Below, in pieces: positions 1 to 5,195 of a stretch of DNA of 5,200 bases. The notes beneath the pieces are model-generated. The model worked only from the letters and a program-made list of their open reading frames with translations, was not told where the DNA came from and made no database searches. The DNA lies in NCBI GenBank assembly GCA_003161495.1, contig PMOP01000093.1, forward strand, positions 3,495-8,694. Direction: 5' to 3'. The position numbers and the translations under genes were made by a program. The stretch is from Acidobacteriota bacterium. GTDB taxonomy: Bacteria; Acidobacteriota; Terriglobia; Acidiferrales; UBA7541. The stretch's first letter is position 1. Every line of letters begins with the position of its first letter.

Positions 1-2715
1 GCATCTTTCCTTGTCGCCTCGCATGGCATGCGCGGTCATGGCCAGGATGGGAATATGCTTTCCGGATTTTTTTTCACGGGTCCGGATCGCCGCAGTCGCT
101 TCCATGCCGTCCATCTCCGGCATCTGGATATCCATGAGCACAATGTCAAATCCCGGAGCCTCGGCGCTTTCCCAGGCCGCCAGGGCTTCGCAACCTGTGC
201 TGGCCAGAGTGACGCGGTGGCCGGCCTTTTCGAGCAGCCGGATGGCAAGTCTCTGGTTCACGGAATTGTCTTCAGAAAGCAAAATATCAAGCGCACGCCC
301 TTTTGGCTTTTTCTGAGTCGGTGGGAGAGAGGGTTCAATCAAGCGCTCTTCGACGGCGCCTTGCCCCAGGGCCAGAAGGATTGCGTCAAGCAGCTCGGAT
401 TGCCCGATCGGCTTGGTAAGACACCGCTTTACTCCCAGTTCGTGGCAGCGCGGCGCATCCGTCATGTGGCGATTCGCGGAAAGCATCATCACCACGGCGC
501 CGGCAAGCGCCGGATTGGCTTGAATTTGCTGCATAACCTGGAAACCGTCCATTTTCGGCATGGATGCGTCCAGCAAAACAATGGAAAATGCCCGGCCGGC
601 TTTTTGCGCGGCAATCAACAATTCCAGGGCGCTCGCGCCGCTGTCCGCCTGGGTAGGATTCATGCGCCAATTCGTCAGCATCTCCGCGAGAATTTCGCCG
701 CTCATCGCGTTATTGTCCACCACGAGGACATTCAATCCCGGAAGTGTTTGTCCGGCCTTCCGCTCCTGGTGCGATGCGGACACGGTTCCTTTCTCCATGT
801 TGCAGGTAAAGTGAAATGTGCTGCCCTTCCCGATTTCGCTTTCCACCCACATGCGCCCTCCCATCAGTTCCACCAGCTGGCGCGAAATCGTCAGGCCGAG
901 GCCCGTTCCGCCAAAGCGGCGCGTCGTGGATCCGTCGGCCTGTGCAAAGGATTCGAAAATGATCTGCTGTTTTTCAATGGGAATGCCCATGCCGGTGTCG
1001 GAAACGGAAATGTGCAGGCGCACTTGCTCGCCTGTGATGGCTTCGATTTCCGTACTGACGAGGATGTTTCCCTCCTCGGTGAATTTGATGGCGTTTCCGA
1101 CCAGGTTCACGATGAGCTGACGCAACCGCGTTGGATCTCCGATCAGTACAGCCGGCACCTGGGGCGATACACGGGCAAGCATCTCCAGAAGTTTCTTTTC
1201 CGCTCGCAGGGCCAATGTCTTGAGTGTTTCCTCCAGCAAATCGCGGATCGCAAATTCGGTCTTTTCCAGTTCGAGTCTGCCCGCCTCGATCTTGGAAAAA
1301 TCCAAAATGTCGTTGATGACGTGCAGGAGGCTATCGGCGGAAGATTTGACCAGGTTGAGATAATCCCGCTGCTCCGCTGTCAACGTAGTATCGAGCGCCA
1401 GATCGGTCATTCCGATAATGCCGTTCATCGGAGTGCGAATTTCATGGCTCATGTTGGCCAGGAATTCGCTCTTCGCGCGGCTGCCCGCTTCAGCTGCTTC
1501 CTTGGCGTCGAGAAGATCCGCTTGCGCTCGCTTCCGCCGGGTGATGTCCAGGAAGGTGATCACGGCGCCGACGATTTCGCCCTCCTTGCGGATGGGGTAC
1601 GCCCAATATTCGACTGGAAAGTTTGTCCCATCGGCGCGCCAGAAGACTTCTTCGTCCGAATGAATGCCTTCGCCCTTCCTCAGCGAAATCGCGATCTCAC
1701 ACGTCTCTTTGAGGTAGGGTGTGCCGTCGGAATGCGTGTGGTGCATCACCACGTGTCCATTCCTGCCGAGAAGATCATCTCCTTTTCCATGGCCCAGCAA
1801 GCGCACTGTGGCCGGATTGCAAAACGTGATATTTCCATCGCGATCGATTCCAAAGATCGCCTCCGCAGTGGAATCCAGAAGCAGACGAATTCTCCCCTCA
1901 CTCTCATGCAACGCTTCCTGGGCGCGCTGGCGGTCGGCCACTTCCTGTTCCAGCTCGGCGGTGCGCTCGTCCACGCGATGCTCCAGATCCTCGCGGGCGT
2001 GGCTCAACTCGGCGTCGCGAGTCTGAATCTGCCCCAGCATCTCGTTGAAACCATCGATCAGCACGCCGACTTCATCCTCCGAGCGCTTCCCTGCTCGAAT
2101 GGAATAATCCCTGCTGCTGGTTACCATCTTTGTGGTCCACGCCAGCTCCAGGATCGGATTCGAGATGGGACGTTGCAGCCGTCCAGCCATCGGATATGCT
2201 CCCAGGGAGACGCCCGCGACGACCAAAGCAAAAAAAAGTAAATAACCAACAAGGAGCTGTTTGTATTCAACCGTGTCTCCCTCCAGAAACACGGTGCCCA
2301 CTTTGTCGCCTTGAAAAATAATCGCTTGAAAGATCAGGACGCGCTGGGAGGTAAACCGGCTGGAATCGTTTTCCACTGGCGGCGCGGAATACGGCTGCGT
2401 CAATTGGCCTCGGTGATATTCGGCGAAAGGTTTGCCATCGCGGTCATAGATTACTGCGGACAGGATGTGCGGCTTGGCTGCAAGGGCCCGCAGGATGTCC
2501 TGCGCGGAGTTGGGATCCTTAAAAACGAGGGGCGCCGCGCTGTTGGTTCCTACGATGTTGGCGAGGGCGTTCAGGTCCTCGAGGCGCAACTCTTTGAATC
2601 GGTACACGCCATATTCGGCAAATCCGATGCACGCCGCGCACAGCGCCACCACTGTATTGATCATGATCACAAGCGTGAGCTTGCGTCGCAGCGAAAGTTT
2701 GCGGGTCCATTGCAT
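1..2715 (-). CDS. Hybrid sensor histidine kinase, CHASE8-HAMP-PAS-HisKA-HATPase-REC-REC (C-terminus beyond window)
   Basis: The minus frame stays open from ATG at 2715 to the left edge (905 codons). It encodes a membrane kinase that should autophosphorylate on His and pass phosphate to its receivers. TM1 is about residues 12-34. The periplasmic stretch 36-150 is CHASE8-like ([10 protein letters not shown] near 58-67, then an [16 protein letters not shown] strand near 89-100). TM2 is about 152-174, HAMP 175-228, and a charged coiled coil 229-275. PAS spans about 276-395, with an [10 protein letters not shown] motif and FLDIT end. HisKA has H424 in [11 protein letters not shown]. HATPase_c has N537/N541, DTGMGI (573-578), the F-box at 587-590 and GGTGLGL (602-608). 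REC1 (661-783) has phosphoacceptor D716 and K768, but its acidic pocket is D667-N668. REC2 starts near 809 with E815/D816, D862 and T894; its conserved Lys lies beyond the window. An Hpt domain could follow. The start lies one base after the yfiR-like stop. The nearest Shine-Dalgarno-like GAGG is 14 bases upstream, so translation is probably coupled. Confidence 0.96.
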   Translation of the reverse strand, partial: MQWTRKLSLRRKLTLVIMINTVVALCAACIGFAEYGVYRFKELRLEDLNALANIVGTNSAAPLVFKDPNSAQDILRALAAKPHILSAVIYDRDGKPFAEYHRGQLTQPYSAPPVENDSSRFTSQRVLIFQAIIFQGDKVGTVFLEGDTVEYKQLLVGYLLFFALVVAGVSLGAYPMAGRLQRPISNPILELAWTTKMVTSSRDYSIRAGKRSEDEVGVLIDGFNEMLGQIQTRDAELSHAREDLEHRVDERTAELEQEVADRQRAQEALHESEGRIRLLLDSTAEAIFGIDRDGNITFCNPATVRLLGHGKGDDLLGRNGHVVMHHTHSDGTPYLKETCEIAISLRKGEGIHSDEEVFWRADGTNFPVEYWAYPIRKEGEIVGAVITFLDITRRKRAQADLLDAKEAAEAGSRAKSEFLANMSHEIRTPMNGIIGMTDLALDTTLTAEQRDYLNLVKSSADSLLHVINDILDFSKIEAGRLELEKTEFAIRDLLEETLKTLALRAEKKLLEMLARVSPQVPAVLIGDPTRLRQLIVNLVGNAIKFTEEGNILVSTEIEAITGEQVRLHISVSDTGMGIPIEKQQIIFESFAQADGSTTRRFGGTGLGLTISRQLVELMGGRMWVESEIGKGSTFHFTCNMEKGTVSASHQERKAGQTLPGLNVLVVDNNAMSGEILAEMLTNWRMNPTQADSGASALELLIAAQKAGRAFSIVLLDASMPKMDGFQVMQQIQANPALAGAVVMMLSANRHMTDAPRCHELGVKRCLTKPIGQSELLDAILLALGQGAVEERLIEPSLPPTQKKPKGRALDILLSEDNSVNQRLAIRLLEKAGHRVTLASTGCEALAAWESAEAPGFDIVLMDIQMPEMDGMEATAAIRTREKKSGKHIPILAMTAHAMRGDKERC

Positions 2716-2716
2716 T

Positions 2717-3427
2717 TTAATTGTTCACGCCTCGGTCTGTTGCCGTCATCACGCGGGCGAGCGACAACAGCTTCGAGCTGATTTTCAATCGCGCGCGGCT
2801 GGTGGCGCCGACGTCAATGGCCACTCGCACGCGGGCATCCTCCAGCAGCAACTGGACCATTCCGCCCGCGGCGATAAAATTGTCCATGTCCGCCACCGTT
2901 AACACGCTCGATCCGCGTAACTCCGCGAGGATGGGCGGAAGGCGCTTCTTTTCCGATTCGCTGATGAATAAAATGTTGCAGCCGCGCAGGTTGTCCTCTG
3001 CCTGAAACTTCTTGACCTGCAAGTCGCGGCCCAGCACATTTTTGCCTTCCACCAGTTGAGTCAATTCGCCGCCAATGGGAGTGTCCCCGATAAATCCGAT
3101 CACCCACTTTCCATGGGGGTCCGCTGCCGGTTCGTCCGGCCACTCCACAAATTTCAAAAAGTTAAAAATATAGGCCGCTTTGACCTGATATTCGGTGGGG
3201 GATTGTCCGGCAACAACGGCGCCATCCGCCAACGGAAAATGTACGACGGCCAGCAGCGCGGCAAGACAAGCGATTCGCGGTGCAAACAGGCGCACACAAC
3301 GATGCGGATTTTGGCGTCGTTTCTCCATGGAATGCCAATCGGCCGCTTCCAGCGCGCGCGCCTTTGATGGCACCGCGCGGGATAGATCAGAACTCTGCAA
3401 GGATTTTGGCGATCCGTTTGAACGCAT
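2717..3427 (-). CDS. YfiR-like periplasmic protein (DUF4154 family)
   Basis: This 236-residue reading matches the YfiR/DUF4154 family. The family hallmark EYQVKAAYIFNFLKFVEWP is at residues 79-97, a CNILFIS strand at 150-156, and the C-terminal signature LTVADMDNF...AAGGMVQLLLED, then KISSKLLSLARV, at about 176-226. In Pseudomonas, YfiR is a periplasmic repressor that binds the CHASE8 domain of the cyclase YfiN; here the downstream partner is a CHASE8-like kinase. Two starts are possible. The listed ATG has a G-rich stretch (AGGGGG) two bases upstream. An internal ATG at 3328 (residue 34) would give 203 residues, nearer the usual family size, and puts a basic n-region (MEKRRQN) and a hydrophobic stretch (residues 51-72) exactly where a signal peptide should be; it lacks a good ribosome binding site. 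I consider 3328 biologically likely but give the longest form. The mature protein contains one cysteine (C150). The family call is firm; the partner is inferred from context. Confidence 0.92.
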   Translation of the reverse strand: MRSNGSPKSLQSSDLSRAVPSKARALEAADWHSMEKRRQNPHRCVRLFAPRIACLAALLAVVHFPLADGAVVAGQSPTEYQVKAAYIFNFLKFVEWPDEPAADPHGKWVIGFIGDTPIGGELTQLVEGKNVLGRDLQVKKFQAEDNLRGCNILFISESEKKRLPPILAELRGSSVLTVADMDNFIAAGGMVQLLLEDARVRVAIDVGATSRARLKISSKLLSLARVMTATDRGVNN

Positions 3428-3474
3428 TTCCCCCTGCCATTTGCCCTGACTGGTTCATCATCGGGGATTCATCT

Positions 3475-3489
3475 TCGGGTTCGACCCGA
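3475..3489. repeat. Perfect inverted repeat TCGGGT-3-ACCCGA
   Basis: Arms of six bases (3475-3480 and 3484-3489) flank a TCG centre. The element lies 48-62 bases upstream of the first yfiR-like start. No T-tract follows on either strand, so it is not a standard terminator. It could be an operator for a dimeric regulator or a hairpin in the 5' leader of the yfiR-kinase mRNA. The repeat is seen directly; its role is inference. Confidence 0.5.
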
Positions 3490-3529
3490 TAAACGAACAC
3501 AATTCACCTAAAGCAGGTCCGAGGATGTA

Positions 3530-3548
3530 TTTGCATTGCTCTGGCCAA
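3530..3548 (-). promoter_or_regulatory. Weak candidate sigma-54 (RpoN) promoter for the yfiR-kinase operon
   Basis: Read on the minus strand, the site is TTGGCCAGAGCAATGCAAA. It has the invariant GG (3546-3545) and GC (3534-3533) separated by exactly ten bases, with TTGGC and TGCA around them. It departs from the TGGCACG/TTGCW consensus at three positions. It would start transcription near 3520 and leave a leader of about 90 bases that includes the 3475-3489 hairpin. A match of this quality can arise by chance. Confidence 0.22.
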
Positions 3549-3621
3549 ATCAAAAACGCCGGCTATGTGCTAACCATACTTGTTTCAGCTGTTTGAAAAA
3601 TTAGGAGAGGCTAATAAAGCA

Positions 3622-3638
3622 TCCCGTCATTAACGGGA
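3622..3638. repeat. Small hairpin TCCCGT-5-ACGGGA
   Basis: Six-base arms (3622-3627 and 3633-3638) enclose a five-base loop. On the minus strand it is followed by TGCTTTATTAG, a weak T-rich run that could act as a poor terminator, but no minus-strand gene ends just before it. On the plus strand nothing T-rich follows. Function is unknown. Confidence 0.4.
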
Positions 3639-3743
3639 AGTTCCGAATTGGTCCTGCGCGTTCCGGTTTGATTTAGTTTGGGCGATTTCGGGGATCCAAA
3701 GCCTTGCACGAGTATCTTTGCGCTAATAGTTATGTGTGCCCTC

Positions 3744-3767
3744 GGGGTTCAGACTCCGTCAGACCCC
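3744..3767 (+). promoter_or_regulatory. Hairpin in the probable 5' leader of the SemiSWEET gene
   Basis: GGGGT (3744-3748) pairs with ACCCC (3763-3767), and an inner GAC/GTC three-base stem (3752-3754 and 3758-3760) closes a TCC loop. The structure ends 30 bases before the SemiSWEET start, just upstream of its Shine-Dalgarno region. It might influence translation or mRNA stability. It does not match any riboswitch class I know. Confidence 0.35.
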
Positions 3768-3797
3768 AACCTTCAAACGAAGTAGGATTGGGAGATT

Positions 3798-4058
3798 ATG
3801 ATTGCCCCCTGGATCGAGAGCGTGGAAAGTCTGGCTGCAGCGTGCACAACGCTGTGCTGGCTGCCGCAAGCGATAAAAATAATTCGCGAGAAGAGGACCG
3901 AGGGCATCTCGCTGATCACGCAAAGCGTTTTCACATTGGGCGTGGCGCTCTGGGCGGCGTACGGTTTGCTCCTGAATGACCGCCCGATTTTGTACGCCAA
4001 TGGCGTGACACTTGTATTTTCCCTTTGTATCCTGATCCTTAAGATTCGTTACCGGTGA
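3798..4058 (+). CDS. SemiSWEET (MtN3/saliva, PQ-loop family) sugar transporter
   Basis: This 86-residue protein has the full length and three-helix pattern of bacterial SemiSWEETs. These are half-transporters that dimerise in the inner membrane and move sugars down their gradient. TM1 is about residues 8-27 and ends in the WLPQ motif (21-24), the PQ hinge of the family. A basic loop follows (KIIREKRTEGIS, 27-38), a typical family signature. TM2 is about 39-58 with W52, and TM3 about 62-83 with N68; these are the conserved Trp and Asn expected in the sugar pocket. The start is backed by AGGA at 3784-3787 (10-base spacer) and GGGAG at 3790-3794 (3-base spacer). It stands alone, divergent from the yfiR-kinase operon, with no sugar-metabolism gene next to it, so its substrate cannot be inferred. 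The family call is firm. Confidence 0.95.
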   Translation: MIAPWIESVESLAAACTTLCWLPQAIKIIREKRTEGISLITQSVFTLGVALWAAYGLLLNDRPILYANGVTLVFSLCILILKIRYR

Positions 4059-4095
4059 TTCAGATTCTTCACGAGATTCGACGCCAGAATCGCAA

Positions 4096-4353
4096 TCATC
4101 GAAAGCTGAAGATTTCCCTGAAAAGAGATCTGATTTCGTGGAAGCCATACCCTGCCGAAAGCTCCAGGGCTGAAGAACTGATCGCGACGGAATGCCGCGG
4201 GATCGGGTTCTGGACTGTTGCTTGTAATTGCTGGGGTGGTTGAAATGATTGTTCGACCTTGGTGCGCACATTTGCCGCTGGAAGAGAATGAACGATTTGC
4301 TCTGCCTGAACGCGTGAGTTTGGCGATGGGTGAGATTGTACGGAATTGCTCAT
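4096..4353 (-). CDS. Doubtful small hypothetical protein
   Basis: This 85-residue reading opens at ATG 4353, with AGGTGA ten bases upstream as a possible ribosome binding site. The frame is open further upstream (ATG at 4431 or 4557). The product is rich in Gln, Ser and Pro (QSFQPPQQLQATVQ at 35-48) and ends in a more ordered segment (HSVAISSSALELSAGYG, 54-70). It has no membrane segment or signal peptide and I recognise no family. The AISSSALELS stretch loosely recalls low-complexity tails of small flagellar-type proteins, which is not enough for a call. It could equally be a chance open frame in an intergenic region. Confidence 0.25.
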   Translation of the reverse strand: MSNSVQSHPSPNSRVQAEQIVHSLPAANVRTKVEQSFQPPQQLQATVQNPIPRHSVAISSSALELSAGYGFHEIRSLFREIFSFR

Positions 4354-4496
4354 GATCGTCACTTCACCTCGTAGGATCGTATCGGCGAGAAGAGAAATAA
4401 CTTTAGACGGAATGTGACTCGAGGTGTTCATTTCGCATCTATGGCAGTTAAATTTAAATTTGATGCCAGCCCTGCAATCAAAAACGGAAATTACCA

Positions 4497-4529
4497 TTGA
4501 CATGTTTCCTGCAACGGACGACACTGTCG
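4497..4529 (+). promoter_or_regulatory. Possible promoter with overlapping palindrome upstream of the small hypothetical gene
   Basis: TTGACA at 4497-4502 matches the -35 consensus exactly. Seventeen bases downstream is GACACT (4520-4525), only a half match to the -10 box, and it lies inside the palindrome CGACACTGTCG (4519-4529). Together they could be a promoter with an operator at the -10 position, starting about 40 bases before the gene at 4573. The poor -10 makes this tentative. Confidence 0.25.
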
Positions 4530-4572
4530 CTCCCCCCTTCCAAAAAATAATTCCCAATATAAGTGAGGGAGA

Positions 4573-4854
4573 ATGTTTCTCCGAATGGAGCAGTTGTCAG
4601 GCGTGGACAATCCGAGGCACTATCGCACGGAGATTATCGAAGAACTTCAAGAATTGCTGCTGTCGGGCAGCTCAGCCCTGCCGGACCCAAAACGCAAAAG
4701 CTGCTATAACCTGGAAAATCAAGAGCGCCTATTTTTTATCCACATATCTCCAAACAGGGGTACAGCGGCATTAATTGCTACGTGGCTTCTCCGCTCGCGA
4801 GCCGCAATGGAACGCGAGGATTGCGCCGAAGCGAATATACAAACCATCGCATGA
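4573..4854 (+). CDS. Small uncharacterised protein
   Basis: The product is 93 residues and looks soluble, with no signal peptide or continuous membrane helix. Residues 14-31 form a likely charged amphipathic helix (RHYRTEIIEELQELLLSG). A linker follows (SSALPDPKRKSCYNL, 33-47), then alternating hydrophobic strands (ERLFFIHISP 51-60 and TAALIATWLL 64-73) that suggest a beta hairpin, and a polar tail to 93. The well-ordered helix-strand pattern is unlike a chance frame and reminds me of short conserved hypothetical proteins ending in a similar Y..E...R.FFIH.SP..G...L.ATW pattern, but I cannot name a family. GAGG at 4565-4568 lies four bases before ATG 4573. ATG 4585 (residue 5) is an alternative, 13 bases after GGGAG. 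The gene is monocistronic as far as can be seen. The C-terminal tail after residue 73 looks poorly ordered and may be divergent. Confidence 0.65.
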   Translation: MFLRMEQLSGVDNPRHYRTEIIEELQELLLSGSSALPDPKRKSCYNLENQERLFFIHISPNRGTAALIATWLLRSRAAMEREDCAEANIQTIA

Positions 4855-4995
4855 CAGATTCGTTTACCGGACTTATGAAAAAGTACATCCAGCGATTTTT
4901 TTGGGCGGCCCAGATCGAATGAGAAGTTATTTTGCCAGGCATTCAACCGTGAAAGAATCACGAAGCCGCCAAATGCTAAAAAACGGCGGAACATT
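4855..4995. repeat. Spacer with hairpins downstream of tRNA-Cys
   Basis: No gene is visible. A 5-bp hairpin CGTGA-5-TCACG lies at 4948-4962. CCGCC (4966-4970) can pair with GGCGG (4985-4989). Alternatively CCAAATG (4969-4975) can pair with CATTTGG (4992-4998), whose right arm includes the tRNA CCA end. The two pairings exclude each other. Minus-strand transcripts of the tRNA contain GTTTTTTAG at 4985-4977, which might contribute to termination. Confidence 0.4.
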
Positions 4996-5072
4996 TGGAG
5001 GCGCGGGTCGGATTTGAACCGACGAATGGAGGTTTTGCAGACCTCTCCCTTAGGCCTCTTGGGTACCGCGCC
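4996..5072 (-). tRNA. tRNA-Cys (anticodon GCA)
   Basis: The minus strand folds into a complete cloverleaf. The acceptor stem is GGCGCGG (5072-5066) with CCGCGCC (5006-5000). The D-stem is CCC/GGG with an 11-base loop containing GG. The anticodon stem is GAGGT/ACCTC with loop CTGCAAA, and anticodon GCA is at 5038-5036. The variable loop is CATTC. The T-arm is GTCGG/CCGAC with loop TTCAAAT. The discriminator base is U (4999), as expected for cysteine tRNAs, and CCA is encoded at 4998-4996. GCA decodes both cysteine codons. All stems are fully paired, so the gene looks functional. It has its own promoter (5083-5112) and does not appear to be part of a tRNA cluster in this window. Confidence 0.97.
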
Positions 5073-5082
5073 GAAGCTTGAA

Positions 5083-5112
5083 AGTATAGCGAAACTGGCA
5101 TCCACTTGTCAG
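5083..5112 (-). promoter_or_regulatory. Sigma-70-type promoter of tRNA-Cys
   Basis: On the minus strand, CTGACA (5112-5107) and TATACT (5088-5083) each differ from the -35 and -10 consensus by one base and are 18 bases apart. Ten bases separate the -10 box from the tRNA 5' end at 5072, so transcription would begin only a few bases before the mature tRNA. A perfect 5-bp inverted repeat, CCACT-4-AGTGG (5102-5115), overlaps the -35 box. No GC-rich discriminator of the stringent-control type is obvious (TTCAAGCTTC follows the -10). Confidence 0.75.
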
Positions 5113-5168
5113 TGGGCGCATGGATTGAACGGAGCGAAGAAGTTCCGCATTGTTGACCTTGTTATTCC

Positions 5169-5195
5169 AGACGCCAGGTTGTGGCGCCGGCGTCT
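5169..5195. repeat. Inverted repeat AGACGCC-13-GGCGTCT at right edge
   Basis: Seven-base perfect arms (5169-5175 and 5189-5195) surround a 13-base centre that itself holds the palindrome GGCGCC (5183-5188). The element is GC-rich compared with the preceding bases, runs toward the window edge and has no T-tract. It could be a dispersed intergenic repeat of the REP/BIME kind, or the terminator stem of a gene just outside the window. Confidence 0.45.

Larger units (their letters stand above)
3428..3797. other. Divergent intergenic region between yfiR-like gene and SemiSWEET
   Basis: These 370 bases separate two divergent genes and must carry both promoters. No reading frame here looks coding. 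I see no convincing sigma-70 promoter on either strand. The contents are a 6-bp hairpin with a three-base loop at 3475-3489, a sigma-54-like GG-N10-GC element at 3530-3548 on the minus strand, a 6-bp hairpin at 3622-3638, and a GC-rich hairpin at 3744-3767 in the probable SemiSWEET leader. Confidence 0.7.
4059..4572. other. Largely non-coding stretch between SemiSWEET and the small hypothetical gene
   Basis: Over 500 bases hold no convincing gene apart from a doubtful small minus-strand reading frame at 4096-4353. Just past the SemiSWEET stop, GATTC occurs four times (4043, 4057, 4063, 4075) with GAATC at 4087-4091, but there is no clear T-tailed terminator. A self-complementary AT-rich 12-mer lies at 4450-4461. 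A TTGACA hexamer at 4497-4502 and a short palindrome at 4519-4529 precede the next gene. Confidence 0.55.

Noticed and set aside
28..2241. A 737-codon open frame on the plus strand
   Set aside because: It is the exact antisense of the hybrid kinase, whose minus-strand translation shows unbroken HAMP, PAS, HisKA, HATPase and REC motifs. The plus-strand product is rich in His, Arg and Gln and has no recognisable domain.
2311..2902. Plus-strand open frames of 156 and 145 codons
   Set aside because: They are antisense to the kinase N-terminus and the end of the YfiR-like gene, both of which match known families on the minus strand.
2814..3143. A 109-codon minus-strand frame inside the YfiR-like gene
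   Set aside because: It is a shifted frame of the YfiR-like gene; the DUF4154 signature lies in the other frame without interruption.
3704..3732. TTGCAC with TAGTTA 17 bases downstream as a SemiSWEET promoter
   Set aside because: The -10 candidate matches the consensus at only two positions; no better -10 lies at usable spacing.
4043..4091. Repeated GATTC and a GATTC/GAATC stem after the SemiSWEET stop as a terminator
   Set aside because: The stem is only 5 bp, not GC-rich and lacks a following T-tract; the pentamer copies have irregular spacing and two lie partly in coding sequence.
3759..4271. A 170-codon minus-strand frame over the SemiSWEET gene
   Set aside because: The plus-strand SemiSWEET has the family motifs, full length and a ribosome binding site; the antisense product is polar low-complexity sequence.
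4450..4461. Self-complementary AAATTTAAATTT as a regulatory site
   Set aside because: Short AT-rich self-complementary runs are common by chance, and no promoter or gene start is placed so that it would matter.
4424..4774. A 116-codon plus-strand frame overlapping the small hypothetical gene
   Set aside because: It lacks a ribosome binding site and becomes Cys- and Arg-rich where it overlaps 4573-4854, as expected for a shifted frame of a real gene.
4719..5105. A 128-codon minus-strand frame
   Set aside because: It runs through the entire tRNA-Cys gene and its -10 promoter box, so it cannot be a normal coding sequence.
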